Shown piece by piece: positions 48,401 to 60,121 of a stretch of DNA of 64,000 nt. Numbering within the stretch: position 1 is the first letter of the stretch; every line of letters begins with the position of its first letter. Made by a program: the position numbers and the translations under genes. This stretch comes from Rhypophila decipiens (taxonomy: Eukaryota; Ascomycota; Sordariomycetes; Sordariales; Naviculisporaceae), in contig MU858051.1 in assembly GCA_033297075.1 (NCBI GenBank), forward strand, positions 496,001-560,000, read 5' to 3'. The notes beneath the pieces were generated by a model that saw only the letters and a program-made list of their open reading frames with translations, was not told the DNA's origin and made no database searches.

Positions 48401-49303
48401 ACCTTGCGCACACCTCCTGGTAAAATTCTGTATATTTTGCGGATCTCAATTTATTATCGTCGTCGTGCAGTTTACGGCGTGTTAATCTTTTCAATTTAAT
48501 GTATACTTTTCCCTGACGGCCTTCCTTCCCGCCTTCAAACCAGGTTCTCTCGCCGCCGTTTGTCTGCCTGATTCCTGTGCAACAGAACCAACAGCACCGC
48601 CGTTATACACCTGAACAAGTGCGAAAACAAGACAGCCTTACGGATGATGCACGACCAAACGGCATAATTCATCCTGCGCCTCCATCAAATAGAGATCTTG
48701 GTCGTCCGGCTTTTTCACGCCTTGATCTTCAATCTGTTCATTCCGAGTCCCGTCCCTCTTGACCGATCGACCGACCGAACCATCGATTTACAAGTTCACC
48801 AAGGCCCACAAGAGCTTTTCGGTCCACTTCACAGTGTCCAGTTTGTGGATCTGAGCTCGAGCTTAATTACCTTGCAGCTTAACTCCTTGAACTAGGGACC
48901 AAGCCGACATTGCTCGAACTCGCTTTCAGCATGCGTCCAGCTGGACCGCGTCTGTAACGATTTTACGCTACCTTGCAGTTGGCAACTCGTATCGTCTTCG
49001 ATCCCATCGCAGAACTTGATCCCATTTTTAGCAAAGCAATTTATTCCGTCCGATATTGCGACGGCGACCGGCGTTTTCTAGGTTCATCCCGGGCTGTCAG
49101 ACATAAAAACCGAGATCCGTTGTTGCGGGAACCTGCAGCAGTGCATAATCAGGGTCCAGGCGGGCGGCGGCCGAGCTACCCCTCGGCTGTACCACGCGTT
49201 TCCTGTCGATCACGACGACAATCTCCCAAGCCAATGGTAACGAGAGTCAACGAATTCCTGGTGTCGGCCTGAAGGGGCCCCGCTGGCATTTGTGTTACTC
49301 ATC
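45429..49303. other. Gene-poor stretch of 3.9 kb between divergent genes
   Basis: It holds the promoters of the AIG1-like gene (left end) and of the 955-residue protein (right end). All ORFs are under about 130 codons, in conflicting frames, without convincing start context, splice sites or domains. No repeat family or mobile-element protein is visible. Confidence 0.5.
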
Positions 49304-52230
49304 ATGGCTTCCCTCAGCCAACCTCCTCGATTGGGCGACCGCCTCCCCATTGTCCTGGCCGCAGAAGATGAGACGGACGGCTCCGAAACACTTTTGGCCG
49401 GGGACTCGGATACCGAGACGGAGTTTGATGCACGCAAGCATTACACACCTGTGGAACCTGCTCCGCGGCTGCCGCCGCCGCCACAACATCCCATCCCGTC
49501 CATGCAGGATGGGTTTGCCGAATCCCTCGTGGAAGCCATGGGCGGCACCACACAAAAGCCTAAACTACGGACCGGCGACGCCAAAGCGCGCCGTGACGAG
49601 TTGCTGGATCAGGATAAGGAGGACCCCCCACCGGGCGCAACATGGCGCTTTCGACCAGGCCAGAAATGCCACGAGTTGCGGAGACTGATGGCCCAGATCT
49701 CGTTTGGTGTTTATTTGCTGCTCAACGGCATGGCCAACAGTCAGATATCCGTCTTTTCGATTTTACAGGGGCATATTGACGAGGTGGACGAATTTCTCGA
49801 AACGACCTTGGAGGACATCGGCCTGGCAACCAAAGACCTGGAGGACCGAATGGCGCACTTGAAACTGCCCATGGACAACGTGGACGTTTTTGAGCGCATG
49901 CTAGAGGATCGCAACTTTCGTCTGCAGATCCTCGAGGGCAACCTGAAAATAGAGCACATCGTGGCCCGAACCAACGTTGCGCTAGAGCAGACGGTGCAGG
50001 ATCTTGGCGAAGCTGTTGCCTCGACGAGGGAGTTTGCCGAATATTTGGCTAAACAAGAAAACGGTCGCTGGCGTCTCGAGCGGCCCGACGTGATAGATAT
50101 ATTTGCTGCCATGAAGGGAAACACGGATGGCTGGTCAATTGCTTTCGTCGACCTGCAATCCAAAGCCAGCCACCTGGAAACTGTCATCCATCAACTCATT
50201 GCCATGATCGCCGAGATAGAAAAGAGGGCTGAGAAAGTCAGCCGGAGAGCTCGAGTATGTTTCTGAGACTGTCTTGGCTGTTTGAGGTCAACATGTCGCT
50301 AACTTTTTGGCAGCTCAGCATTCAACAACCCCATGTCTTACCCAAGCAGAGCCACAGGATTTCTGATGCCTCGTCTATCACCACCCCTCCAGCCTCCCCC
50401 GCCAGGGTGCCCAGTTCTCCCCTGGCTCCGAGACTACCAAACACGCCACCTCGGATCTCTCTTCGCCTCAGCTCGATTAACCAGATCCAATATGAGCCAC
50501 TGTTCTCTTTTGATATGACGATAGACGAAGATAAAGTGCTGGCTCCGATTGACAGGCCACAGTCGATACAGCAAGGACGGCCACCACAGGTATTGACACC
50601 ACCAGTCGACGAAGAGCCGGCGCCCATGATTTCTCCTCCGGCCCGGAACCCCAGGCGAATTTCACAGCAACCAGTACCGCGAGTGGAGACCACAGAGGTC
50701 AAGGAAGAAAAGAAGGAGGTCATTATCGAACAGGAGGACGAGAAAGAGGACGAAGAGACCAAAGAAGACAAGAAAGATGAAAAAGTGGAAGAGGAATTTT
50801 ATATACTACAGCCGCGAACCTACACGCCGCAACCGCCATCCCCTCTCCCATCGCCTCGGATAATGCAGGAGGCACCCAAGTCAAAACCGCAACCACAGGT
50901 CCAAAGGGTGGATTCCCCGAAGAGATCAGCACAAGCGTCCGCGACAAGACTGGAGCTGCCATTGCTGAGACCAGTGAAATACGATTCGCCGAATCGGTTC
51001 TCGCAAGCATCTGCGCAGACTTTGGAGCCACCGATGCCCAGAAAAGTCCAGGCAGATTCACCGAGCCACTCGCCGCAAACGTCGCAGTCATCTCTACAGG
51101 CCCTGGGGCCTCCGATGCCGAGATCCACAAGAATTGACTCGCCTACGAGATTCTCCCAAGTCTCGATGCAGAGTATGCAGAGTATGCAGAGTCTTGAGCA
51201 GTCCCAACCTCGAGTTATCCCACAGCAGCTGAGAGCCCAGGTTTCGAAGCCAAAGTTGGTTGCGATTGCGCCTAGGAACGAAAACAAGTCCAGTCCAAAG
51301 CGGAATCCACCACCGATGCCAGGGCCGTCCCGTGAGCCGGCCCGCCAACCTTCTCGGGATATGCTTCGGGAGCCATTTCGGGAGGCCAATCGAGAGCCGG
51401 TGCGAGAACCCAGTCGGGAGCCGTTACGGGAACCGTTCCGACAACCAAGTCGAGAACCATTACGGGAGCCGCTGCGGGAACCCAGCCGGGACCAACTACG
51501 GGAACCGTTTCGACCATCAGATCGAGAAGCAGCACGGAGCCCACAACAGCTTGGACTTGGTCGTCAGCAAGATGCAGAATCAGAACCCCAACCGAGACAA
51601 CGGACCTCACTAAGACAGAGAGTGTCGCTCAAGACAACGCCACCTGAATCCATTCAGGTTCCACCGCGCGAGGTAGTGGAGCGCAGGCAGCCTGTCCAGC
51701 TTACTCCCCGGACTTTCCAGGCGCCCGACTCGGCTTATGGATCCGACGTCGAACGTCCTCGAGCGTATAATAACAACAACTCGATATCCTCAATCGAGCC
51801 CGACCTACTCGATTTTCCCATCCCAACCGTCCGACCGACTCTCATCCCATCACCTCACTCTGACCAGCAATTCTTCCGTCCGGTCCAAGCAAGTCCACAT
51901 TCGCCATTGCAACAGAGACCGCACACCTCAGGGACGGTCAACGGCGGCTACGCAGCCTCGCACCACGGGTATCCAGCGCGCAACATACCATCGGCAATGG
52001 GCATGAGCACCCTCAGCAACGTGACGACCATGACGAGCGATACCGGGCGGTCCGTCAAGAAGAAGCGCAGTGCGTTTGGATGGCTGAAGAAGGCCTTCAC
52101 GATGGACGAGGAGGAAAAGGCCGCGTTTGAGCAGAAGAGGAGGGAGCAGCCCAAGAACCCATATTACGATGGAAGGAGTCCACAATTCTTGGACGGTAAA
52201 CGGATTCAGCCGCGCCAGCATGGCTATTGA
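49304..52230 (+). CDS. Uncharacterised 955-residue protein: coiled-coil N-terminal half, repetitive low-complexity C-terminal half
   Basis: Two exons (49304-50254, 50314-52230) join in frame to 955 residues. Residues about 120-310 form a predicted helical bundle or coiled coil, with heptad-like stretches such as LQGHIDEVDEFLETTLEDIG and VIHQLIAMIAEIEKRAEKVS. It starts with a short hydrophobic patch (ISFGVYLLLNG) after WRFRPGQKCHELRRL. The second half is Pro/Ser/Gln-rich, with four units of a DSPxRFSQAS...LEPPMPR type repeat (about 516-619) and an Arg-Glu-Pro rich array (about 657-725). The last 40 residues (KKKRSAFGWLKKAFTMDEEE and PYYDGRSPQFLDGKR) look like a conserved basic tail, perhaps membrane- or cytoskeleton-associated. 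I do not recognise a named family and assign no function. Confidence 0.8.
50907..51217 (+). repeat. Degenerate protein-level tandem repeat, about 24-27 residues per unit
   Basis: Four successive units begin DSPKRSAQAS, DSPNRFSQAS, DSPSHSPQTS and DSPTRFSQVS. Three of them continue into a LELPLLRP/LEPPMPRK/LGPPMPRS block. The last unit ends in a slipped SMQ triplet (SMQSMQSMQS). Confidence 0.85.
51331..51534 (+). repeat. Arg-Glu-Pro repeat array
   Basis: Short units of the form R-E-P-[LFVS]-R recur about a dozen times (for example SREPLREPFRQPSREPLREP). The nucleotide units are about 12-24 bp and partly degenerate. Confidence 0.85.
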
Positions 52231-53293
52231 TGACAGTCTTGGGGGACGGGTACTTGCATATGCGGGACTTTCCGTCGGTTTGGGGGAGCATCTTGCTCTG
52301 ATTGGCATACCTAGGGCCATGCTTTCATCCGGACGATGGATCAGACGGAACCTGCAACCCATTCGAGATGGAAATTTCATCAATTGACTTTTCGGTTATA
52401 TTCTTTCATCTACAGTTTTGTTTTTACTTGCATGGCAACGGATGGCCGAGCGGGAGTGTTTCTGGTTTTGGTTTTGGTTTGCGTTTACATTCTCACGTAT
52501 AATCTCGGTCTTTATATAGCGACTTTTAATCTTGGGGCGAGGCGGTTTTTGGATATTCATTTTGGAGCCGAGAGGCGAACGTGACTGGGGCGTGTTGTGG
52601 GTGGTGGCTGTTGTATCTGTATAATATTTTGTGACGTGTATCGATAATAGTCATTGGTACCGGTAGGTACCGAGGGAAGTGGCTTGGTAAAACGGGCATC
52701 TATTTTGGGGGAGGACATAGATAGAGAGAATACAAATATATCTCTGCTTGGCTTACAGGTAGTTTTGAAGCATTCATTGTCCTGGCTATATTTTGGCTTT
52801 TTCCCCGTGTGTTTGTTTGATATGAGGCGTGACCGTTGGCAAGCCACGCGGGGCGAGATTCTCAGCTGTTGTCCAGATTTTATGACTTGTCACACCAGGT
52901 TCTCGAGATGACCCTCAGTATATTCTTTCGGGTCCTTGGGACAACCACCGGCAGCCACGTTGGCTGCCCCCGAGGCTGCCTTCGTTGACGAATCACAACT
53001 CCTTGGCGAATCACAATTCCTTGACGAATCACAATCACAACTGGAAGGTGGGGAAGTGCAGCTTTTCGAATTTTGCGATTTCTCGAGGCAGAGCAGAGAG
53101 GAGGTCGAAGGTGCCAAATATGAAACTCGTCGACTACTTTCGCTGCTTGTTAGTTGAAAGGCTGTATAGTTGGCACCGCCCGTTTGCCTGACGTACAATC
53201 TCGATAACCTTTTCCAATATTTCTACCGATCTGTCATCCACGCCCCTGCCTCAGGTGAAGCGTGCTCATCAGCTGCCAACGATAACCAGACAT
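52231..53293. other. Intergenic region leading to the assembly gap
   Basis: About 1.1 kb after the 955-residue protein. It contains its 3' UTR and a local direct repetition of the type CTTGGCGAATCACAA/CTTGACGAATCACAA around 52990-53040. No gene is supported. Confidence 0.5.
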
Positions 53294-53341
53294 TCAGCAA
53301 GTTACTGCCTCAGCAAGTTACTGCCTCAGCAAGTTACTGCC
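53294..53341. repeat. Three perfect 16-bp tandem repeats
   Basis: TCAGCAAGTTACTGCC occurs three times in immediate succession and a fourth, diverging copy begins at 53342. Confidence 0.95.
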
Positions 53342-53409
53342 TCAGCAGGTCGTGGGATCATGGAGACAATAGGCCTGGCGCTCCCTAACTGGGATCGATA
53401 TCGGACCGG

Positions 53410-53410
<1 letters not shown>

Positions 53411-53460
<50 letters not shown>
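53411..53460. repeat. Homopolymer run of 50 G, abutting an assembly gap
   Basis: Fifty consecutive G run directly into the Ns. This is probably a sequencing or assembly artefact at the edge of a difficult repeat. Confidence 0.95.
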
Positions 53461-53470
53461 NNNNNNNNNN
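53461..53470. other. Assembly gap (10 N)
   Basis: Ten unresolved bases of nominal size. The sequence to the right (53471-53572) resembles that to the left (about 53342-53410), so the gap lies inside a duplicated segment. Confidence 0.98.
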
Positions 53471-53572
53471 CACAGCAAGTTCCTGCCCCACCTAGTTTCG
53501 CCCGCAGCAGGTCGGGTGATCAGGGAGAAAAGAGGCCGGGCGCTACCATAAAGGTTTACATATCGGCCCGGG

Positions 53573-53591
53573 CCCCCCCCCCCCCCCCCCC
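53573..53591. repeat. Homopolymer run of 19 C
   Basis: Nineteen consecutive C, directly visible, on the right side of the gap. Confidence 0.95.
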
Positions 53592-53644
53592 GAGAGCCTC
53601 CTGTATCCTTACGAGATCGCGGCTTATCCAACGCTGGCAATGGG

Positions 53645-56470
53645 ATGACTTCAGCGCGTAAGGAGTCGATATACCCACCATACGATACAAATACCATTGC
53701 CGCCGACATCAAAGCAAGGCTGGTTCAAATCGTGCCACAATCTTCGCGGCCGCTTGTGAAAGACGCGCTATTATCTCACACTTTCAAGATCAAGTTCCAG
53801 CTCGACTGGAGCCCTTTGGCGTTTGCTCGCGCAGGAGCAGGGAGTGATGCCGCCGCCATCAATGGTCTGGGAGAAGCCATCACTTTTACGGGCTGGAGCG
53901 GAAACGTGCAATCGGCAACTTGTCTGGAGTACATGAGCCAGATATGGCCGCTGACCGGGGCGCGAACATTGCGATTCGTAGAAGAACTATTGGATTGTTG
54001 GGATCATGATGGCAGTCATACATGTGAGTGAGCCTCGCTTCGTGGTACAACAAAAAAATATGATCTTGGAACTGAAACCGTTATCGGATGGATAGGGGAA
54101 CTTCCGGGCGACGTCCTTGTTACGACCAAAGCATCAGCAGAGCGTGTTGATATTATAGCAGATGGCACGGCATACCTTCTTGCAGAGCTGGGGAAACAAC
54201 TCGCTTGGCTGGGCGCTGCTCTTCGCCCTTCTCCGCCTGGCTCAGGTGTCGTCTACTGCAAGCCTTTGTTGAGTGTCTCGACTCCCCAGCAGCAGATGAG
54301 CATTCCTGCCGGAGAGCAACATGAAGGCGTACAACCCGATTGTATTGTCCGGATTGGGTTCGCCTTGGAGATAACCCCAGATGATTGCGAGGCGAATGGC
54401 TCTTGCTGGCAACATCTTTTCAGGGATGCTGTCGTGGTGAAGGGCTTCCCCATCCTCAGGAGACCGGCACCTGACACAGGACTTGAGGTTTCGCTTGAAA
54501 TTGTCGGTAGAGCGGCAGGGTCTCAAGGAATCACCGTGTTCTCGAACTCGCTCATCCGGGTCCTTGGCATGATGATGGTGCCTATGAGCCAGTCCGGCGG
54601 TGTTGTCTTGTGGCATGTCGTCTCGAGCAAGGTGTGGAAGGATGCCCAGTTGCCGGGGCATTGTATGGGCGTTGCCCTTGCGAGAGACGTCGAAGTTGGA
54701 GGATTCCAGCTTCGGAATTTGTTTGCCCTTCGACACATCATCGGTTGGTGCTCAAGCGCAGAGAGCCTGATAGGTAGGTCTACAATTTTCTCAAAGTACA
54801 GTATTCCACGGTAAATAATCAACCTGCATCGCTGGTTCGGTGGCCTGTTTGTAACCCGCCTTTACAAGGTATTTTGTGCTTATTTAAACGTTAACAGGGA
54901 TAGGAAGGCAGCAACAAGACCCCGTATTAGGCATTGCAGGTTGACTATTTACTGGGGAACGGTGTAGATTAAGGTCGTATGTTGATCGATATGCGTATCT
55001 CTAGGAAGCCCTCGCGCGAATTATGATATCGGATGGTCAGGTCTCCCGGTGCCACATTCTGTCCTTGCTGTCGAGAAACATTCAATTTCCACCGCCAACC
55101 TAGGGACGCCCTTTCTATATCGATCGGACGATTATTCTCGTGACATCAGGTGGCTCGCGTCAAAGTATGTGATTCTCTTCGACGTGGAGGCCAGACGAGC
55201 CTGGCTTGCGGATGGTGCCAGTGCTTTGCTCCATCTTGTGCGAGCCTCGCTCTATGATGACCACAAAGGACCCCGGCCGAGCTTACTGAAACCAAATACG
55301 ATACAGGAGGAAACTGTAATCAATGGTGGCAAGAACGCTGCTATCCATGTTCTCACCAACCCTGCCAATAGGAGTCTGGCTCTATATGAACGACCAGAGA
55401 AGCCTGAGGAGAAAACGCAGAGGTCGACAACTATAGACGCCACTGGGGAGGTGCAAGCATCTGTCGCAGAAGTCACATATCGTTATTACTACACGTTTGA
55501 AGACGGGGTATACGATATATTCGACAAGCTAAGTTGTGCAATAGATCACATGCATCAGGTGGATGTTGCGTTGGATGGTACAGATGGCTCCAAATCCCGC
55601 AGGTATCTTGAAGGCTACGATTTCATGGACATTGCCTCTGGTACGGACCCCATCCATCCCAGGTTGTCGACACTGAGAGAGACAGAGCTGGGCTCGGTGG
55701 ACTTTACAAGAGCCCTTAGAGCCATCACGCTTTTTGGACGCGGTTATGGGGAGCTGATTAAGTCGACTTCTACCCCCCACATATCCGTGCCTGAGAAGTG
55801 CGGCTACCTCGGCGTATCAACTGCTGATCTGATAGATATTTTGAAGACGAGACACAATCCCCGTTCTGGTCCTTTTCGGCTACCTGGCAATCTATACTTG
55901 TACGGACCTGAAGATCCCTTCGGGCCTCCCCGCTCTCCAGACCCCCCTCATGATGATGGCTTTCCTGTCCAAGCTATCCTCCCCGTCACCGCTATTACTA
56001 AGATATCTTCAAGTAATTGGTGGAAGAGTTCCAGTCAACTCAAGCCCGGTGGAGCCGTCGTTTTTGGGCATAGCCAAAAGCTTCCGTTTCGTTGGCCGGA
56101 TTATGGAGAACCTGTCCAGGTGGTGGGACACGGCAGAGTTTCCAAAGGGTATATACCCTTTACGTATTGGAAGAAACCAAATCCATCCTTCATGATAGCG
56201 GCATTGGATCTAGCATACCTTCTTCAAACCATCCGAAAGGTCCGCCTAGGCCCATCGCCGATGGACAGATGGACAAGGTCGCCGGTATGCCGACCGTCGA
56301 ATACAATGACTACTCTTACGATGAAGACGATTTCGACAAGAAGTCTCAACGATCTATTGCTTCTAACCAGACCTCGGAAAGTTCGATGGAATCTTACACA
56401 TCAATATTCATCAACTGGCTTTGTCAAATCATTGAAGAGAGGCTGGAGTGGGAATCAACTGAAGATCTAA
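53645..56470 (+). CDS. Two-module fungal protein of unknown function, upstream tandem copy, probably truncated at both ends
   Basis: Three exons (53645-54023, 54096-54773, 55041-56470) join in frame to 828 residues. Module 1 (about 1-350) includes FKIKFQLDWSPLAFARAG, YMSQIWPLTGARTLRFVEEL, GKQLAWLGAALRPSP and CWQHLFRDAVVVKGFPILRR. Module 2 (from about 355) includes SVLAVEKHSIS, RRAWLADGASALLHLVRASL, YLEGYDFMDIA, FTRALRAITLFGRGYGELI and VVFGHSQKLPFRW. The modules are linked across an unusually long 267-nt intron. From memory, this pair of modules occurs in many ascomycete proteins without a named function. The usual N-terminal segment is missing, close to the gap. The usual DSGIGSS ending appears in another frame at about 56200, so the last 100 residues here are probably out of frame. 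Likely decaying. Confidence 0.6.
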
Positions 56471-59400
56471 CCTTTCTTATGGAAGCCCTTCCAGAGACTC
56501 TTCGAGAGTTCTCCGCCAGACTTAGCCAAAAGGGCAAAAGTGATTACCACAGGAAGGTGATGTGGTTTATCAACGTAATGTGCGGCAGTCACAATAGCTC
56601 TGACAGTATTGTCATGAGAACACTCGAGGGCTTAAAAACTCTAAAAGACCACCGCAACTTTGCCGGGTATAGCGAAATGGAAGAGGTTGTGGAGCAACGA
56701 GTCGAAGACGTGGGTGACGAAGGCGGGGTCTTGAGCGAGTCGAGCTCGGATGATGACCGCGATTCCATGAGCGCCGACGAAAAAATGGAGAGGTTGATGG
56801 AAAGCAAACAAAGACTTACGAGTACCGATGTACGTGAACGTTATCGAGATATCCTGCAAGACCCCGAAGAGGAAGCTTGGCTTCTCTCAAGCCTGGAGCA
56901 CCATCGCGGCCTACGTGGCATTCATCCCTTCCACAAGAAAGCTATCCGTCAATCCGTTATCACGGAACTTCGAAGGAAGCCTGTCGCTAAAGGCGTGAAG
57001 GCCGACAGACACTACACTGATAAGGCGAGAATCGCTCCTGGTAAAGATGCTCCCACTTCCACGGCTCGCTTCGAGGTGCTGTGGGATCCAGCAGCTTTTA
57101 TGCAGGAAGTCATACTCCCCTCGAGTGACTATGATGTCGTGTGGCCTAGCGGTGACGAGAGCGTCGGTGAGAAGCCAAAAATCCCCCTTCTCGCCCGCCT
57201 CGTGACGGTCACGGGTGATGGTAACAGACTTCAGGCGTTGCCTTGCCGGGAATACATGATTCAAACTTGGCCGCTTCCCATATCAAACACTTCCCAGGTC
57301 TCATTACCCATGCCCCCTTTACTGTCCCTCATTTGTCGTCTGGTTGAGGACCCAAACTCTGTTCAATCAGAGCCAATAGGCTGGGGCTCGTCAATTCAGG
57401 CAAGCCTTGATCGCAAGCAAGGGACTCTGCATGTCTCCGTTACAGGCACTGATTATGAGATTTCTGAGATTGCTGAGCAGCTGGCGTGGCTTGGATCTGC
57501 ACTTCGAGCGCCAACGCAAGATAGAATCCTTTCCGTCAGCTATCCAGAACTGGCTGTATTGTCTCCATTCGTACCCGAGGACAGATACTGCTTCAGGATG
57601 GGGTTTAAATTGGACAAATCATTGGAGAAGCGAATGGATTCCGATGACGGCCCCAATCTTTGCTGGAAGCGCTTCTTCAAGAAGCTCACTGTCGCAAAAG
57701 GCTACCCGATACCCTCACGACCTGACGGATTCGATGGCCTCCAGATCCCTCTTCACCAAGCTGCCAAGATCCTCCACGCGAGAAGGATCGTTCGCTTTCG
57801 TTCGCGGCACATTGTCAAGGGCTATTCGACTGCTCTTTACCCGACCAGAGTGAGCCCGCAAGACAATTTCATCGCTTGGCACTTCATCGAGAACGAAGAT
57901 GGCTCACGCCTCTCGTATACAGATCCGCGGCTTGGCGAGGGGGAGGACGAAAAGAGTGTTAAATCTCTTCGATATGACGATATAGTGAAGGCAAGCCATG
58001 TTGTTGGATGGTGTGCGCACGTTGAGAATGTCGCAGGTTTGTCACCCAAAATACGCCATTCCACAATGATAATACACCTTCAGGACTTCTCAAAAGTTCA
58101 ATGTTGGTATGAAGGACCAAAAATACAGTTATAAGGGAAGCTTATAAGGCCTAGATAAATAATTCAATGGCCTTGAATTATTTATTTAGGCCCCACAAAC
58201 CTCTGTTATACCTGTATTTTCGGTGTTCAATAACTAGCTGTCTATGAGAAGTACCGAAGGTATACTATTCATTGTAGAAATGGTATAAATATATTCCTAA
58301 CGCCGTTTTAGAGTCGCAGACTAATATACATCGTTCTGATAGGAACTCGGCACGCAGATTATCGTGACATATATATTTTCCCCCCTCTACAGGTGACAGA
58401 TTACGAAGCGACGCTTGAAAAACTCGATCTTCAAGGAGGAACTACCAATTTCAAACTAGCTGGCACAGTCGCATTCTGCAAGAGGCTCAGGGGGGAGTCG
58501 CTCAAAATCGATCGAAGCGAAGACGACCAGGACTGGGTAAAGACAATCGAGAATGTGGGTAAAAATGACAAGTTGGTCTTACTTTACGATACACAAGACA
58601 AGCGTGCCTGGCTTGTTGATACCTACAGCGCGCTGATGCACTTGTTCCGGGCCTCTTTACTGAACGATCGCGAGGGACGTTCCAAAGGACTGTATTGGCA
58701 TTCGGAGGATAAACCTACACCCGGCCATCCAACTGCCGAACAACTATTCTCTGACAACAGATTTAAACTAGCCAAGCTGGACCATCTCGAAGAACTTGAA
58801 GAAGAAAAGAAGAAAAAAACATGAGGGAGAGCACGAGGGAGAGCCCGAGGAAGAACCGGAAGAAGACCTTGGGGAATCGAGTTCGGTCCCATTTGCCATC
58901 TTGAAATCTCGCAAGTGCTGTTCCCAAGAATTGCGCCGCCAGGGTGACGGACCAGCTTCCAAAGGAACTGAGGCGGACACCGCCTTCTACGTTGCGGATA
59001 GGATCAGCGACCTGGTGGAAGGTCTAGAGAAGATTCAAGACCTCGTAGCCAAGTCAACTACGGGCCCAAAACCAGCCATCGGCATTTCAACCTCGAGCGC
59101 GACAGTCCTCGAAGGATACGACTTCTGGGATTTGGCAAGACTCGGAGGGGCTGCGACGCTAGAGCCAAAGTCAGCGAGGCTTCACAAGGTAGCGAAAGGA
59201 TGGCTCAAGTTCACGCGCAACATCAAGGCTGTCGCCCTTTTCGGCACTGGTTTTCACAACATTCTGCGTCCTGTTGTCGAGATCGATAAAGGAAGCTGCA
59301 AACATTGTTTTTGGAATATACAGATGCCCCGTGGGAAGGACATTTTGGCTCTGACGGTGGCCGATCTCGAATACCTCCACCGCGAAGAGTGGCGGACGAC

Positions 59401-60121
59401 AGATACAACCGATCGAACTGTTCGGATGCTGTTTCCCTGGAAAAATCCAGCCGGCTGCTTCAACCCTTGCGAGCCTCGTATCTTTGGCACAAGGGCTCTA
59501 TGCTCTAGCCCGGTTCGCATACAACCGTTCATGCCTCTTCCGGGGTCAAAAAAAAAAATTTCCGTCTATTCCAAAGCCAAAGATATCGCGAGGAAGATAC
59601 GTCATCCGAGTACTAATTTCACACCGGCTTCGAGGAGAACCAAATTTTGCAGAAGTGGCGCCATACTTCTCGGCGTTCCGGATCGCCACTTGCTCAGGGG
59701 CAAGATACCGAAAGATGACACTACGGCGCCTACAGAAAGTACAGCTCATCTTGAAGTGGTGGCTGAAGGCCAAAGAGCACCAAAAGCAGCATTTTCGGAA
59801 AATGATGACAGAGATACAAGGGCCAGCGCCACCAGCCCCTCGGAGACCCAAGAGTCATCAATGACAATACACACCCCAAGAACGTATTCCAGCAGCAGGA
59901 TGATAGACGACGAGACGGAAATATTAGTGACCCCACCAGCAACTATTATAACTACCGCTACTTCCAGAGCAAAGCAAAAAGAGCGGGCACACGGGCAATA
60001 CCCTTATATTCACCAAATTAATCAAGGACGGCGAACCTTTCCCGCCGATGTTTCTGATCCAGGCGAGGGGGGATCCTCGTCAAGTCGACCACCGCCGCGT
60101 ATCACGGGTGCGTTGGGGTAA
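56287..60121 (+). CDS. Two-module fungal protein of unknown function, downstream tandem copy, with one frameshift
   Basis: Exon 1 (56287-58036) and exon 2 (58400-60121) are joined by a 363-nt intron (donor GTTTGT, acceptor GTGACAG). Removing one base from the A7 run near 58813-58819 makes the whole 3471 nt, giving 1156 residues; as read, the frame stops at 58824. Start MPTVEYNDYSYDEDDFDKKS fits the acidic N-terminus of the family. Module 1 has YMIQTWPLPI, AEQLAWLGSALRAP and CWKRFFKKLTVAKGYPIPSR. Module 2 has LLYDTQDKRAWLVDTYSALM, VLEGYDFWDLARL and FTRNIKAVALFGTGFHNIL. The C-terminus is a long Ser/Thr-rich tail not seen in the upstream copy. It is paralogous to that copy along its full length but clearly diverged. 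No function is known; the frameshift may be real or a sequencing error. Confidence 0.6.

Noticed and set aside
53411..53460. G-rich run as a telomere or G-quadruplex element
   Set aside because: A pure 50-G homopolymer ending in Ns is not a TTAGGG-type repeat and is best explained as an assembly artefact.
53255..53712. ORFs reading through the G run and the Ns as poly-Gly or poly-Pro proteins
   Set aside because: Products of the homopolymer and the gap, not of coding sequence.
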